From UBA1447 sp964612185 (GTDB lineage: Bacteria > Bacillota > Clostridia > Oscillospirales > Acutalibacteraceae), in the NCBI GenBank assembly GCA_964612185.1, contig CAZTCR010000013.1, positions 1-64,000 on the forward strand: DNA of 64,000 nucleotides. The letters run 5' to 3'. The notes under the pieces are model-generated. The model saw nothing but the letters and a program-made list of their open reading frames with translations, did no database searches and was not told the origin of the DNA. How positions within the stretch are numbered: the first letter of the stretch is position 1; each line of letters begins with the position of its first letter. Of the stretch, positions 8,769 to 17,498 are shown piece after piece. The translations under genes and the position numbers were made by a program.

Positions 8769-11171
8769 TTACTTTTCAATACTGAACAGCATCGGTTCAT
8801 AGGGTTCCAGGGTGAAGTTATTCGCCACCTGATTTTCACCGATCAATTCGTCCATTTTACCGATGGTCTTGCCTTTATAAACGAGCGAAGCATTCCGGAT
8901 GACCTTTTTGTTGTAATTGCAGACATTGACCAGCAGTTTGCCGTTATATTCCGTTACACGCCATTCGGTCCCGGTTACCGGCGTGTTCAGCAATCCCCGG
9001 ACGAGCATCACATCATTGGGACTCAATTCCAGTATTTTATTTCTCAATGAGACGGGTGTCATCACAAGCAGCGGAGGCGCCAGCAGAATGGAAATAACAT
9101 TTCTTTTAAAAGTGATGTATTCAAAAACTCCTTTTGTTGTATCGATATGAAACGGAATAAAAAAGTTGATTATTTTTGTAAGTGCCCCCGCCAACGCATC
9201 AACCAAACCCCAAATCAAATTCGTGCCATAGACGGTACAGTTGTCATAAGTCTCTTTCAGCAGTTCTTTATCCTGCGGATTGCCGAATTCATCCCGGTCC
9301 ATGCATTTACTCATCAGCAGAACCTCGTTGCCGGCCTTTGCGTAGTCGTTCACTGCTGTCAAGGTTTTTGACTTTACAGCAATAGCGTTGGGGATTATCA
9401 GCAAACAGCCGTCTTCTAAATCGTCGATTGTATTTTCCGTGACATATTTAACGCTTTTACCTGCGCAGGCCGCTGCCTCCACCGCAAGCAAAACAGAATT
9501 GGTATACCAGGCATCATACACCCTGGATGTATCCGCAAATAAAATGGCCACATCATCTTTCGTGTTGTCAAACGCCTGCACCTCATAAGACAAACGGTTC
9601 AAATCAAGCGCTGCCTCGCCGACGGAAGCGATACATTCCGGGCGCATGAGAATACTGCCGTTAAAATCGCTCGCGTCGTCAAAAGAGCGTTCCCATACCC
9701 AAATGGTATTCGCGTCCCGGCCATGAATCCCGCCCTGCCACATATCCGCGCCCACAAATGAGGCGAGCAGGCGGTTTTCCTCATCGCTGTAGAGCTGTGA
9801 ACGGTCGCCGATGATATGGTCTTCCGAATTGATGATCGGCGCGTTTTTCACATCACCGATAAAATCATACCAGGCTGTTTTATAGAACATTTTGAAGTTG
9901 TCAAAGTCAATATTAGACCAGGTGTCGTGCCCGTTAAAATCGCAGAACTCCGCGAACTGCTCATAGCTTGTGCCTCTCCAGGCGGAAGTTTCTGCAAAAG
10001 ACATATAACTCATAATCTTTGCGTCCACCGGGATATCCGGCGCATATTCCTTGATGATGCCCGTCATCCATTGGTGCCAGCCGGAAAACAGACCGTTGTT
10101 GAACTGCACCCATTCACTCGCCAGGGCGGAGCGCTCGGTGTCGGGCGGCATCTGTATTTCCTCAAAACTGCTGAATGTAGTACCGAGCGTTTCATTCAGC
10201 TGAGCGACGGATGCAAATTTACTTGTTAAATATTCCTGCCACAGCCGGTAATCATAAGTTGAACCGGAACTGACATAGACGGGCTCGTTTGTGAGGCAAA
10301 TATCAAACAGCGCGTCATAATCTTTTATAACCGGTATGATTGTACGCAGATAGACTTCAATTACTCTTCGCGCAACCGGATGGTTGATGTGGTAACCCAG
10401 AAACCCGCCGGCCGTGCCGAACTTTAAATCCGAATAAATGTCATAGAGAAATGATGGAAAATAATGCATAGAAAGCAGCAGGCTCACACACACATTGTTA
10501 TCCTGCGCTCTTTGAAGCATCGGGACAATTCTGCTATATATCTCCGCGGTGCTGATATCAAATTGATCGTCATCCGTCAGCCCCGCATGGCTCCCCTGCC
10601 CGCGCGGTACAATAACGGAACTGGGGCCGATTTCGTTTTGAATAATACTCGCGCCGAGGTTGTTCATCACCGGGATATCATTGGACGCGCTGCCGAAATG
10701 ACCGTAGCCGACAAAATAGACCGGGCGTTCGCCCTGCGTGGTGTTGGCAGTGATGGAACCGCCGTCTATCCTGCGCTCGCTCGAGAGATATTTGGGCACA
10801 TGCAGCGACTGTTTGCTGCCGTTTAAATACCCTTCCAGGTTCGCCTTTGCCTCATCATAAAGCCGGTTGAGCGAGTTGACGGTGAAGGTCAGCTGCTCGG
10901 TGTAATTGTTTGCCTTATCCTCCGCCAAAAGCTGCGCGTACTTTTTAAGCACAGCAATTTTTACCGTTTCATAGTCGCTGGGGATGCTTTTGTTTTGACA
11001 CTGCAATACCAAGCCGTCCAGCTCGGCAATCATCGCATCAAGCTCCGACAAATCAAGCTCCGCAATGTTTTCGGTTTCGGTTATCCCGGCGGCAGAACCT
11101 TGCAGCCCCGTTGCTGAAAGAAAAATGGACAGTGCCAGCAGAATGGCGAGGAACTTTTTAATTTGATTCAT
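8769..11171 (-). CDS. Secreted clan GH-A (GH42-like) glycosidase
   Basis: 800 residues beginning with a signal peptide (Met, two Lys, a long Leu/Ala stretch, cleavage likely near SAAG at 28). An alpha-helical stretch (about 40-115) precedes a TIM barrel. The likely acid/base Glu is in LTNEPVY (about residue 296) and the likely nucleophile in INSEDH (about 450), the spacing expected for clan GH-A enzymes such as GH42 beta-galactosidases. A Rossmann-like domain (about 540-640, ILFADTSRVYDAW) and a beta-sandwich end follow, as in GH42. The start ATG follows AAAAGGGA by about seven bases. As one of two clearly exported hydrolases in the window, it could feed oligosaccharides to the neighbouring MFS protein. 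Exact specificity unknown. Confidence 0.7.
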   Translation of the reverse strand: MNQIKKFLAILLALSIFLSATGLQGSAAGITETENIAELDLSELDAMIAELDGLVLQCQNKSIPSDYETVKIAVLKKYAQLLAEDKANNYTEQLTFTVNSLNRLYDEAKANLEGYLNGSKQSLHVPKYLSSERRIDGGSITANTTQGERPVYFVGYGHFGSASNDIPVMNNLGASIIQNEIGPSSVIVPRGQGSHAGLTDDDQFDISTAEIYSRIVPMLQRAQDNNVCVSLLLSMHYFPSFLYDIYSDLKFGTAGGFLGYHINHPVARRVIEVYLRTIIPVIKDYDALFDICLTNEPVYVSSGSTYDYRLWQEYLTSKFASVAQLNETLGTTFSSFEEIQMPPDTERSALASEWVQFNNGLFSGWHQWMTGIIKEYAPDIPVDAKIMSYMSFAETSAWRGTSYEQFAEFCDFNGHDTWSNIDFDNFKMFYKTAWYDFIGDVKNAPIINSEDHIIGDRSQLYSDEENRLLASFVGADMWQGGIHGRDANTIWVWERSFDDASDFNGSILMRPECIASVGEAALDLNRLSYEVQAFDNTKDDVAILFADTSRVYDAWYTNSVLLAVEAAACAGKSVKYVTENTIDDLEDGCLLIIPNAIAVKSKTLTAVNDYAKAGNEVLLMSKCMDRDEFGNPQDKELLKETYDNCTVYGTNLIWGLVDALAGALTKIINFFIPFHIDTTKGVFEYITFKRNVISILLAPPLLVMTPVSLRNKILELSPNDVMLVRGLLNTPVTGTEWRVTEYNGKLLVNVCNYNKKVIRNASLVYKGKTIGKMDELIGENQVANNFTLEPYEPMLFSIEK

Positions 11172-11291
11172 ACCAACATCCCTTTTCATATTTTACTTGC
11201 CGGACAGCACACTTCTCAGCCAAGCACTGAACCTAATATATAGCATAGCATTTCCCGCTGAAAATGCAATAAAAATCATCCCGCCTGCGGT

Positions 11292-11326
11292 AAAAAACAC
11301 AGGGACACCCAAAAGGCGCCCCTGTG
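11292..11326 (-). terminator. Terminator after the zinc-ribbon gene
   Basis: On the minus strand the arms CACAGGGGCGCC and GGGTGTCCCTGTG pair around a TTTT loop and are followed by six T. It ends the transcript of the zinc-ribbon protein. Confidence 0.85.
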
Positions 11327-11354
11327 GTTAATCCATATTGATTTTCTACTGATT

Positions 11355-12173
11355 TTAGTAGGTCAAAAAATCCGAGATAAAATCAAGCCCGTTAAGCACA
11401 TACCATTTTGAACCGCTCTTGACAGCAATGATGTCCATCGTTTCCCTGTCCTCATCATCGTCACCCTTGACTTCCAGCAATACGGTGACCCTGGTAACGG
11501 ATTTGATTTTGCCCTTAAAGTAATCTTCGTCCGCCTCGTAAGTGCTGATGGCTTCATCCTTATCGGTGCCCTCAAGTTCTTCGGAGTCTGTTACAGAAAC
11601 CGATATTTTTGCGTTGTCGCCGAATTCGTCCTCCAGTTCTACATAAGCATCCTCTTTGGCGTCTTTAAATTCCTGCTTAAGATTGCCGGCGTCCAATCCT
11701 TCTTCGATTTCAAAGTATTTTTCGATGTCAATAAAGGAATACTTTTCCGCCTTGGCATAGTCAAAATCAAATACCGCTTCCAAATAACCTTTTGCCGCAT
11801 CTTCCGCGTTGCCGCCGGTGAAGATGAGCACAAGTGCTACCGCCACTACGGCTGTCAATAAAATCCCGATAACAGCAATTAATCCCGTTTTCTTCTTTTT
11901 AGGGCCAGCGGGCGGAGCATAGACCGGCGGTTGTGCGTACTGCGATGCGGGTTGAGCGGGTGCATACTGCGGCTGATTATATTGGGGTTGTGTGTACTGC
12001 GGTTGGGCGACCGGAGGAGGTGCATACTGTGGGGGTGTCACCGGCGGAGGGGGCGGGGGTGCGATTGGTTGCTGGGTGACCGGTTGCGGAGGAACTGCCG
12101 CGGTCGAAGCACCGCAGTTTGCGCAGAAGTTCACGCCTTCATCGTTTTGGGTGCCGCATTTTTGACAAAACAT
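11355..12173 (-). CDS. Zinc-ribbon membrane protein
   Basis: 272 residues: an N-terminal zinc ribbon with two CxxC knuckles (Cys3/Cys6 and Cys17/Cys20), a Pro/Gln/Tyr-rich linker (about 24-92), one transmembrane helix (about 97-118) after a KKKK stop signal, and an acidic domain (about 125-272) that would lie outside the cell. This architecture is common in Bacillota, where the outer domain is DUF4878-like and the role is unknown; envelope sensing is often proposed. The start is preceded by GGGAGAG. It lies 132 bases downstream of aroQ but has its own likely promoter and strong terminator, so it is probably a separate unit. Confidence 0.8.
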   Translation of the reverse strand: MFCQKCGTQNDEGVNFCANCGASTAAVPPQPVTQQPIAPPPPPPVTPPQYAPPPVAQPQYTQPQYNQPQYAPAQPASQYAQPPVYAPPAGPKKKKTGLIAVIGILLTAVVAVALVLIFTGGNAEDAAKGYLEAVFDFDYAKAEKYSFIDIEKYFEIEEGLDAGNLKQEFKDAKEDAYVELEDEFGDNAKISVSVTDSEELEGTDKDEAISTYEADEDYFKGKIKSVTRVTVLLEVKGDDDEDRETMDIIAVKSGSKWYVLNGLDFISDFLTY

Positions 12174-12218
12174 CTTGCTCTCTCCCTCTCATATAGTTGT
12201 TTGTTTTCTGCTGGTTAG

Positions 12219-12247
12219 AGTTTATCATAGCACATCTTATAATGCAA
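12219..12247 (-). promoter_or_regulatory. Likely promoter of the zinc-ribbon gene
   Basis: TTGCAT (-35, 12242-12247), 17-base spacer, TAAACT (-10, 12219-12224) on the minus strand, 46 bases before the start codon. Confidence 0.45.
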
Positions 12248-12305
12248 CCGAAAATAGCAGCGCGTTCTTTCAGAATCTTGCGGGCGTATAAAACCTTTAT
12301 TCACA

Positions 12306-12734
12306 TTAAATGTTGTCTTTCAAAAACAGCACCGCTTGCCTATATCCTTCAAGCCCGAGCCCCTTAAAAGTCCTCACACAAGCCATGCCGGCGTATGATA
12401 TATGCCGGAACGCTTCGCGTTTGGCGATATCGGTCAAATGCACTTCGACAGCGGGAATCGAAACGGCTTTCAACGCGTCCAAAATCGCGATACTGGTATG
12501 CGTATACGCCGCGGGGTTGATGACGATACCGTCAAACTTACCCAGCGCGCCCTGAATGGCATCGACAATGTCCCCCTCGTGGTTGGATTGATAGCATTCA
12601 ACCTCAATACCATGTTCAGCGCAGACTTTGCCGATAAAGGCAAGCAGATCTTCATAGGTGACGATGCCGTAGATGTTTTTTTCACGGATGCCGAGCATAT
12701 TGATATTCGGACCGTTTATAACCAGTATTTTCAT
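12306..12734 (-). CDS. aroQ: Type II 3-dehydroquinate dehydratase
   Basis: 142 residues, the normal length for the dodecameric type II enzyme that converts 3-dehydroquinate to 3-dehydroshikimate. Signatures present: NGPNINMLG at the start, the Tyr of REKNIYG, NHEGDIVD, NPAAYTHTS and EVHLTDI followed by FRHISY with the catalytic His. The ATG at 12734 is the family start; a TTG seven codons upstream is possible but adds atypical residues. Last aro gene of the operon, 23 bases after aroEK. No clear terminator follows it. Confidence 0.95.
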   Translation of the reverse strand: MKILVINGPNINMLGIREKNIYGIVTYEDLLAFIGKVCAEHGIEVECYQSNHEGDIVDAIQGALGKFDGIVINPAAYTHTSIAILDALKAVSIPAVEVHLTDIAKREAFRHISYAGMACVRTFKGLGLEGYRQAVLFLKDNI

Positions 12735-12757
12735 CCCGTATCCCAATCCTTTCAAAG

Positions 12758-14005
12758 TCAGATAGCTTTAATCTGCGCATAATGCCGTAAAACTTCCTGC
12801 ACTGCAGAGTCGGCTGCGGTGTCATTATGAACCATTATATCACCATAGGCGGTATACAGCGGCAGCCGCTTTTCATAAAGTTTTTCTATCGCCGGTAAAT
12901 CCGCCGAAAGCGGCCGTCCTTTTGAGGCGAGGTTTTTCAAGTCCCTTTGAATAAAAACCACAAACCCGTTCTGCTTGAGGTTCAAAAAGTTTTCTTGCCG
13001 TAAAATCGCGCCCCCGCCGGTAGAGATTACTTGACCTTTTTCCTTGCCTGCTTTTTCAATGGCATCTGCTTCCAAATTTCTGAAATGATCCTCCCCGTAC
13101 TGTTCAAATATTTCCGGTATACGCTTGCCCGTTTCCCGTTCAATCATTTCATCCGTGTCCGTAAACGCTTTACCGGTTTGTTTGGCCAAAATTTTACCGA
13201 CTGTCGTTTTACCGCTGCCGGGCATCCCGATTAAAACAATATTGGTAAAGTGGAGGGTGAGCGATTGCACAATATCGTCAATACTGTTTTTCGGGTTGAT
13301 TTCCTGCCCGAAAAACAAGTCTGCCGAACGCTTTGCCTGCGCGGCGAGCATAGAGAGTCCATTTGAAAACGGGATGCCGAACTGCATTGCCCGGAGCAAC
13401 AGCCTTGTGAAAAGCGGGTTGTAAGTTACATCCAAAACACCTTCACATGCCGGGAATCGTTCAAGCTCAACGGGGCAGTCCGCGGTATTGGGGTACATCC
13501 CCACAGGGGTCGCGTTAATGATCACCTGTGCTGACCCGCAAAGCTCATAAACATTCTCATAATTCACCTTGCCCCCGCGTGAAACAATCGTCACTTCCGC
13601 CGCGCCGGCATCCCGCACCACCGCTTCCACCGTGATGCCCGTACCGCCGCTGCCGAGCACCAGCACATTTTTATCCGCAAAGGTTATCCCTGCTTTTTGT
13701 GCCATATATGAAAAGCCGAAATAATCGGTATTGTCTGCGCAAAGCCTGCCGGCGTTGTCCACGGTTATAGTGTTGACACTGCCGAGCCTTTGCGCCGCCG
13801 GGGAAAGAGTATTACAAAACGGAATAACCGCCTTTTTATATGGAATGGTCACATTGATGCCTTTGAAGTCCTTCTTCTCAAAGAAGGCCGGCAAATCACC
13901 GGGCGCGATGTTCTTAATCTCATAGCTGTAATCCCCAAGCAGTTCGTGAATCTGCTTGGAATAGCTGTGAGAAAGTTTTTCGCCAATCAAACCGTATTCC
14001 ATCAT
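12758..14005 (-). CDS. aroE: Shikimate dehydrogenase-shikimate kinase fusion
   Basis: 415 residues forming two complete enzymes in one chain. Residues 1 to about 245 are AroE: SHSYSK substrate site, NVTIPYKK with the catalytic Lys, DNTDYFG with the catalytic Asp (94), and the NADP loop GSGGTG (119-124). Residues about 254 to 415 are AroK: Walker A GMPGSGKTT (260-268), TDTDEMIE, STGGGA and RPLSA. The chain would carry out two consecutive steps, dehydroshikimate to shikimate to shikimate-3-phosphate. Most bacteria encode these separately; a fused AroE-AroK is known in some Clostridia and differs in order from the fungal and plant fusions. It starts 12 bases after pheA with AAGGCGG before the ATG. 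Confidence 0.93.
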   Translation of the reverse strand: MMEYGLIGEKLSHSYSKQIHELLGDYSYEIKNIAPGDLPAFFEKKDFKGINVTIPYKKAVIPFCNTLSPAAQRLGSVNTITVDNAGRLCADNTDYFGFSYMAQKAGITFADKNVLVLGSGGTGITVEAVVRDAGAAEVTIVSRGGKVNYENVYELCGSAQVIINATPVGMYPNTADCPVELERFPACEGVLDVTYNPLFTRLLLRAMQFGIPFSNGLSMLAAQAKRSADLFFGQEINPKNSIDDIVQSLTLHFTNIVLIGMPGSGKTTVGKILAKQTGKAFTDTDEMIERETGKRIPEIFEQYGEDHFRNLEADAIEKAGKEKGQVISTGGGAILRQENFLNLKQNGFVVFIQRDLKNLASKGRPLSADLPAIEKLYEKRLPLYTAYGDIMVHNDTAADSAVQEVLRHYAQIKAI

Positions 14006-14017
14006 ATCCGCCTTACT

Positions 14018-15157
14018 TCATATCTCCGAGTAATTGCCCAAAAAGTCGAACATCTCGGTACCGGCCGCAATGTCGCAAAGCAGGTTGATCACCGGCTCCG
14101 AATTGACATTAGCGTCGATATCAAAATAAAACATAAACTCAAAATCTTTTTCCGGCACCGGTCTGCTTTCGAGCTTGGTCAGGTTGAGCCCCAGAACGGA
14201 GAACTTCGAAATCATCTCGTACAGCGAGCCGGGTCTGTGGGGAATAGACAGCATCAGGCTGATTTTGTTCGCGCCCGGGTAAATTTCCAGCTTTTTGGAG
14301 ATACAGATGAAGCGGGTGTAATTATTCCTGTTATCCTGCACATCCACACCCAAAGCAGAGAGTCCATATAACTCGGCACAGTTATGCGAGGATATCGCCG
14401 CGACATCCGCGCGCTCGGACTCTGCCACAATTTGCGCGGCGACCGCAGTATTTTCTACAACGGTGACCTTGACACCTTTAAGGCTGTCCAAAAACTCACT
14501 GCACTGGGCGATTGCCTGCTCGTGTGAGAAAATCTCTTTGACATCCTTCATTTTGCAGCCCTGTTTGGCAAGCAGCGAATGGTCAATTTTCAACTTGAGG
14601 CCCCGAACAATATGAAAATTATGTTTCTTCATCAAATCATAAACTTGTGTGACCGAACCGTGGGAGCTGTTTTCAATGGGTAAAATGCCGTAACGGCAAA
14701 GCCCTTTTTCCACCGCTTGAAAAACACCCTCAAAGGAGTTGAAGTACATAATGTTGGGCAGGGAAAACAGTTTATCCGCCGCGATTTGGGAATAAGCACC
14801 CTCTACCCCCTGGCAGGCGACCACAGCCTTTGTGGGGAAAAGAACCGGCGTTTCGGCAACCGCTTGCCTGATGTCGTCCGCAAGCGGGCTGCCTTGGGCC
14901 AAAAGAGCGTTCTGGTAGGAACGGCTCAGGCTGAACAGTGTTAAAAACAGTGTTTTGATGTAAACCTCCAGCTCCGGCGAGGCGTTTTCTGTCACCCGTG
15001 TGAGGATTTCCCGCTCCCGGTTTCTGTCAAACACCATCATTTTGTTTTCTTTTTTAAACCGGGATATCAGCTGTGATATTTCCATGCGCTCGGTAAAAAT
15101 CTTTGTGAGCTCATCATCAATTTTGTCAATCTGCGCTCTCAGGGTTTCGATGTCCAT
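14018..15157 (-). CDS. pheA: Bifunctional chorismate mutase/prephenate dehydratase
   Basis: 379 residues: AroQ-type chorismate mutase (1 to about 85, Arg and Lys of LRAQIDKIDDE and SRFKKEN), prephenate dehydratase (about 105-285, with FNSFEGVFQAVE, GILPIENSSHGSV and the TRF catalytic motif in NNYTRF), and a C-terminal ACT domain (about 295-370) containing ESRP, part of the Phe-binding feedback site. It makes phenylpyruvate. The true start is the ATG at 15157, eight bases after GGAGG; the open frame upstream is only aroC read out of frame. It overlaps the end of aroC by 32 bases, suggesting translational coupling. Presence of ESRP suggests allosteric inhibition by Phe on top of the attenuator control of the operon. 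Confidence 0.96.
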   Translation of the reverse strand: MDIETLRAQIDKIDDELTKIFTERMEISQLISRFKKENKMMVFDRNREREILTRVTENASPELEVYIKTLFLTLFSLSRSYQNALLAQGSPLADDIRQAVAETPVLFPTKAVVACQGVEGAYSQIAADKLFSLPNIMYFNSFEGVFQAVEKGLCRYGILPIENSSHGSVTQVYDLMKKHNFHIVRGLKLKIDHSLLAKQGCKMKDVKEIFSHEQAIAQCSEFLDSLKGVKVTVVENTAVAAQIVAESERADVAAISSHNCAELYGLSALGVDVQDNRNNYTRFICISKKLEIYPGANKISLMLSIPHRPGSLYEMISKFSVLGLNLTKLESRPVPEKDFEFMFYFDIDANVNSEPVINLLCDIAAGTEMFDFLGNYSEI

Positions 15158-16244
15158 TATAATTTCCTCCACAACATAATATGTCCAGTAATACGATTGC
15201 GGTAACGGCTTCCACCGCAACAACTGCTCTTGGCACAATGCACGGGTCATGGCGGCCTTCGATTTTAACGGTACTGTTGACTTTTTCCGACAGTTTGACG
15301 GAATTCTGCTCGATCCCGATGGACGGCGTCGGTTTGAATGCCGCTCTAAGAATAACCGGCATACCCGTCGTGATCCCGCCCAAGATGCCGCCATGGTTGT
15401 TGGTAAGTGTTCTGACTTTGCCGTCTTCGTAATAATACGGGTCGTTGTTCTCCGAACCCCGCATTTTTGCCGCCGCAAACCCCGCGCCGAATTCAATTCC
15501 CTTCACCGCCGGAATACCGAATATAGCCGCTGCAAGGCGGTTTTCGATCCCGTCAAACATCGGTTCCCCCAACCCTGCCGGCAGCCCCACAGCCGCGCAT
15601 TCCACCACACCGCCAATCGAATCCAGCTTCCCCGCGGCTGCTTCAATTTCCTTGATCATGATCCCCGCCGCTTTGTCATTGATGACCGGGAATGCCTTCG
15701 CATCCAGTGCGGCAAGCTCTGCCGCGCTGACATGCACGGGACCGAAGAGATCATCCTCCGCCGCGCCGATTGCCGCGATGTGCGCGCCGACCGTAATACC
15801 CCGTCTTTCAAGAATCTGCTTGCACACCGCGCCCGCAAAACATAACGGGGCTGTCATTCTGCCGGAAAAATGACCGCCGCCCCGGATATCGTTGTGCCCT
15901 TCAAATTTGATGTGCGCAGGGTAATCTGCATGGGACGGGCGGGGTATATCCCGGATTCTATCATAATCCTTGGAACGGACATCCTTGTTTTCAATCACCG
16001 CGCAAAGCGGTGCCCCGCAGGTTACACCGTCCATCAGCCCGGATAAAACAATGGGCGTATCCGTTTCCTGCCGCTTGGTAACATAATCGCTGCCGCCCGG
16101 TGCGCGGCGGCTCATAAAGCGCTGCAGCTTTTCCATATCAATACTTTCGCCCGCGGGCAGGCCGTCGATAACCACGCCGATCGCATCGGAATGCGATTGC
16201 CCGAAAACGGTCACTTTGATATTCTTGCCAAAGTCAGATGACAT
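15126..16244 (-). CDS. aroC: Chorismate synthase
   Basis: 372 residues. Converts EPSP to chorismate using reduced FMN. Family signatures: FGQSHSDAIG with the first catalytic His, MSRRAPGGSDYVT, GGGHFSGRMT and GIEFGAGF. The ATG is preceded by GGAGGA at seven bases, which rules out the longer upstream frame that overlaps aroA. It overlaps aroA by 11 bases and pheA by 32 bases, so the central part of the operon is very compact. Confidence 0.96.
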   Translation of the reverse strand: MSSDFGKNIKVTVFGQSHSDAIGVVIDGLPAGESIDMEKLQRFMSRRAPGGSDYVTKRQETDTPIVLSGLMDGVTCGAPLCAVIENKDVRSKDYDRIRDIPRPSHADYPAHIKFEGHNDIRGGGHFSGRMTAPLCFAGAVCKQILERRGITVGAHIAAIGAAEDDLFGPVHVSAAELAALDAKAFPVINDKAAGIMIKEIEAAAGKLDSIGGVVECAAVGLPAGLGEPMFDGIENRLAAAIFGIPAVKGIEFGAGFAAAKMRGSENNDPYYYEDGKVRTLTNNHGGILGGITTGMPVILRAAFKPTPSIGIEQNSVKLSEKVNSTVKIEGRHDPCIVPRAVVAVEAVTAIVLLDILCCGGNYNGHRNPESAD

Positions 16245-17496
16245 TTGCTCGTCCTCCCAGTTTATTAAAATCCCCGAAAAAACCGGGGTATGATTTTTCC
16301 ACCGCGTCGGCTCCCCGAATAACAACAGTGCCTTTACAAGCAACAGAAGCAACCGCCAATGCCATGACAATTCTGTGGTCGCCGCAGCCGTGTGCTACAC
16401 CGCCTGCCAGTTGGGGCTTGCCGTGAATAATCAGCGAATCTGCCGTTTCGCGGACATCCGCGCCGAGCTTATTCAGGTTTTCCGCAATGGCGGTGAGCCG
16501 GTCGCTCTCTTTGAGCCTTACCCTGCCTGCGTTTTCAATCACCGATGTTCCTTTTGCCACCGCCATCACGGCCGCTGTGACGGGTACCAGGTCTGGGATT
16601 TCGGCAGCGTCCAGCGTGATCGCGCTGAGGACCCTGCTTGTGGCTGTGGCAACGCCATTTTCAAAGGTGATATCCGCACCCATTTGTTTTAATATGTCCA
16701 ACATCCTGCGGTCGCACTGGAGCGAGTTTTCGTTGAGCCCGCTGCAGATAATACCGCCGTTTATTGCCCCAGCGGCCAACCAAAAAGCGGCATTGGACCA
16801 ATCGCCCTCCACGGTTACGCTGCCGGGCGAAACATATCGCTGGCTGCCGGGAACAAAAATCCGGGCCTTTTCGCAGATGACCGAAATGCCGAAGCGGGCG
16901 AGCGTATGCAGCGTCATATCCACATAACCGGACGATTCAAGCGGCGAAGTCAGGGTGATTTCGCTGTCTCCGTCGAGCTGCGGCAATGCGAAAAGAAGAC
17001 CGGATATAAATTGGGAACTGACATCTCCGGGCAGCTCAAACCGCCCGCTTCGGAGCTTTCCGCTGACTTGAACCGGTAATTTTTCGCTGGCAAAGGTGCA
17101 GCCGTTTGATTTCATGGCGGCGATAACCGGCGCGAGGGGCCGCTGCGGCAGCCTGCCGGAGCCGTTCATTGTAAATCCGTCCAATACCGCGGCTGCTGCC
17201 GGGAGCAGAAAGCGCAGCGTGGAACCGCTTTCGCCGCAATCCAAAACAGGATTTTGTGTAATGCTCCCCCAAAGCGGACCGACGGTTAAACAGCCATCCT
17301 GCCGGGTTTGAATGTCGCTGCCCATAGCGGACAAACAGCCGATTGTCGCGGCAATATCCTTTGAACTGTTTTGGATTATTATTTCCGTGGAGGCTTCGCT
17401 GAGCGCGGCAGAGATCAGCAGTCTGTGCGCGTCCGATTTGGACTCCACGGCTTTGATCTTTCCTGTCAATTTTGTTGGGGTGATGGAACAGTCCAA
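16234..17496 (-). CDS. aroA: EPSP synthase (3-phosphoshikimate 1-carboxyvinyltransferase)
   Basis: 420 residues. Transfers enolpyruvate from PEP to shikimate-3-phosphate. Motifs: ESKSDAHR (substrate-binding Lys/Ser near residue 19), GESGSTLRF, PGDVSSQF and RLKESDRL. The PEP-site loop reads G-E-S-G-S-T rather than the enterobacterial G-N-A-G-T-A, which resembles the glyphosate-tolerant class II pattern; tolerance itself is inference. I chose a TTG start at 17496 because GGGAGG, inside the last codons of aroB, stands seven bases before it; an ATG nine codons upstream has no such site. Confidence 0.94.
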   Translation of the reverse strand: MDCSITPTKLTGKIKAVESKSDAHRLLISAALSEASTEIIIQNSSKDIAATIGCLSAMGSDIQTRQDGCLTVGPLWGSITQNPVLDCGESGSTLRFLLPAAAAVLDGFTMNGSGRLPQRPLAPVIAAMKSNGCTFASEKLPVQVSGKLRSGRFELPGDVSSQFISGLLFALPQLDGDSEITLTSPLESSGYVDMTLHTLARFGISVICEKARIFVPGSQRYVSPGSVTVEGDWSNAAFWLAAGAINGGIICSGLNENSLQCDRRMLDILKQMGADITFENGVATATSRVLSAITLDAAEIPDLVPVTAAVMAVAKGTSVIENAGRVRLKESDRLTAIAENLNKLGADVRETADSLIIHGKPQLAGGVAHGCGDHRIVMALAVASVACKGTVVIRGADAVEKSYPGFFGDFNKLGGRANVI

Positions 17497-17498
17497 TG

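Noticed and set aside
15158..15496. N-terminal extension of pheA into aroC
   Set aside because: It reads aroC in another frame, is Arg-rich and family-unlike; the ATG at 15157 has a strong GGAGG site.
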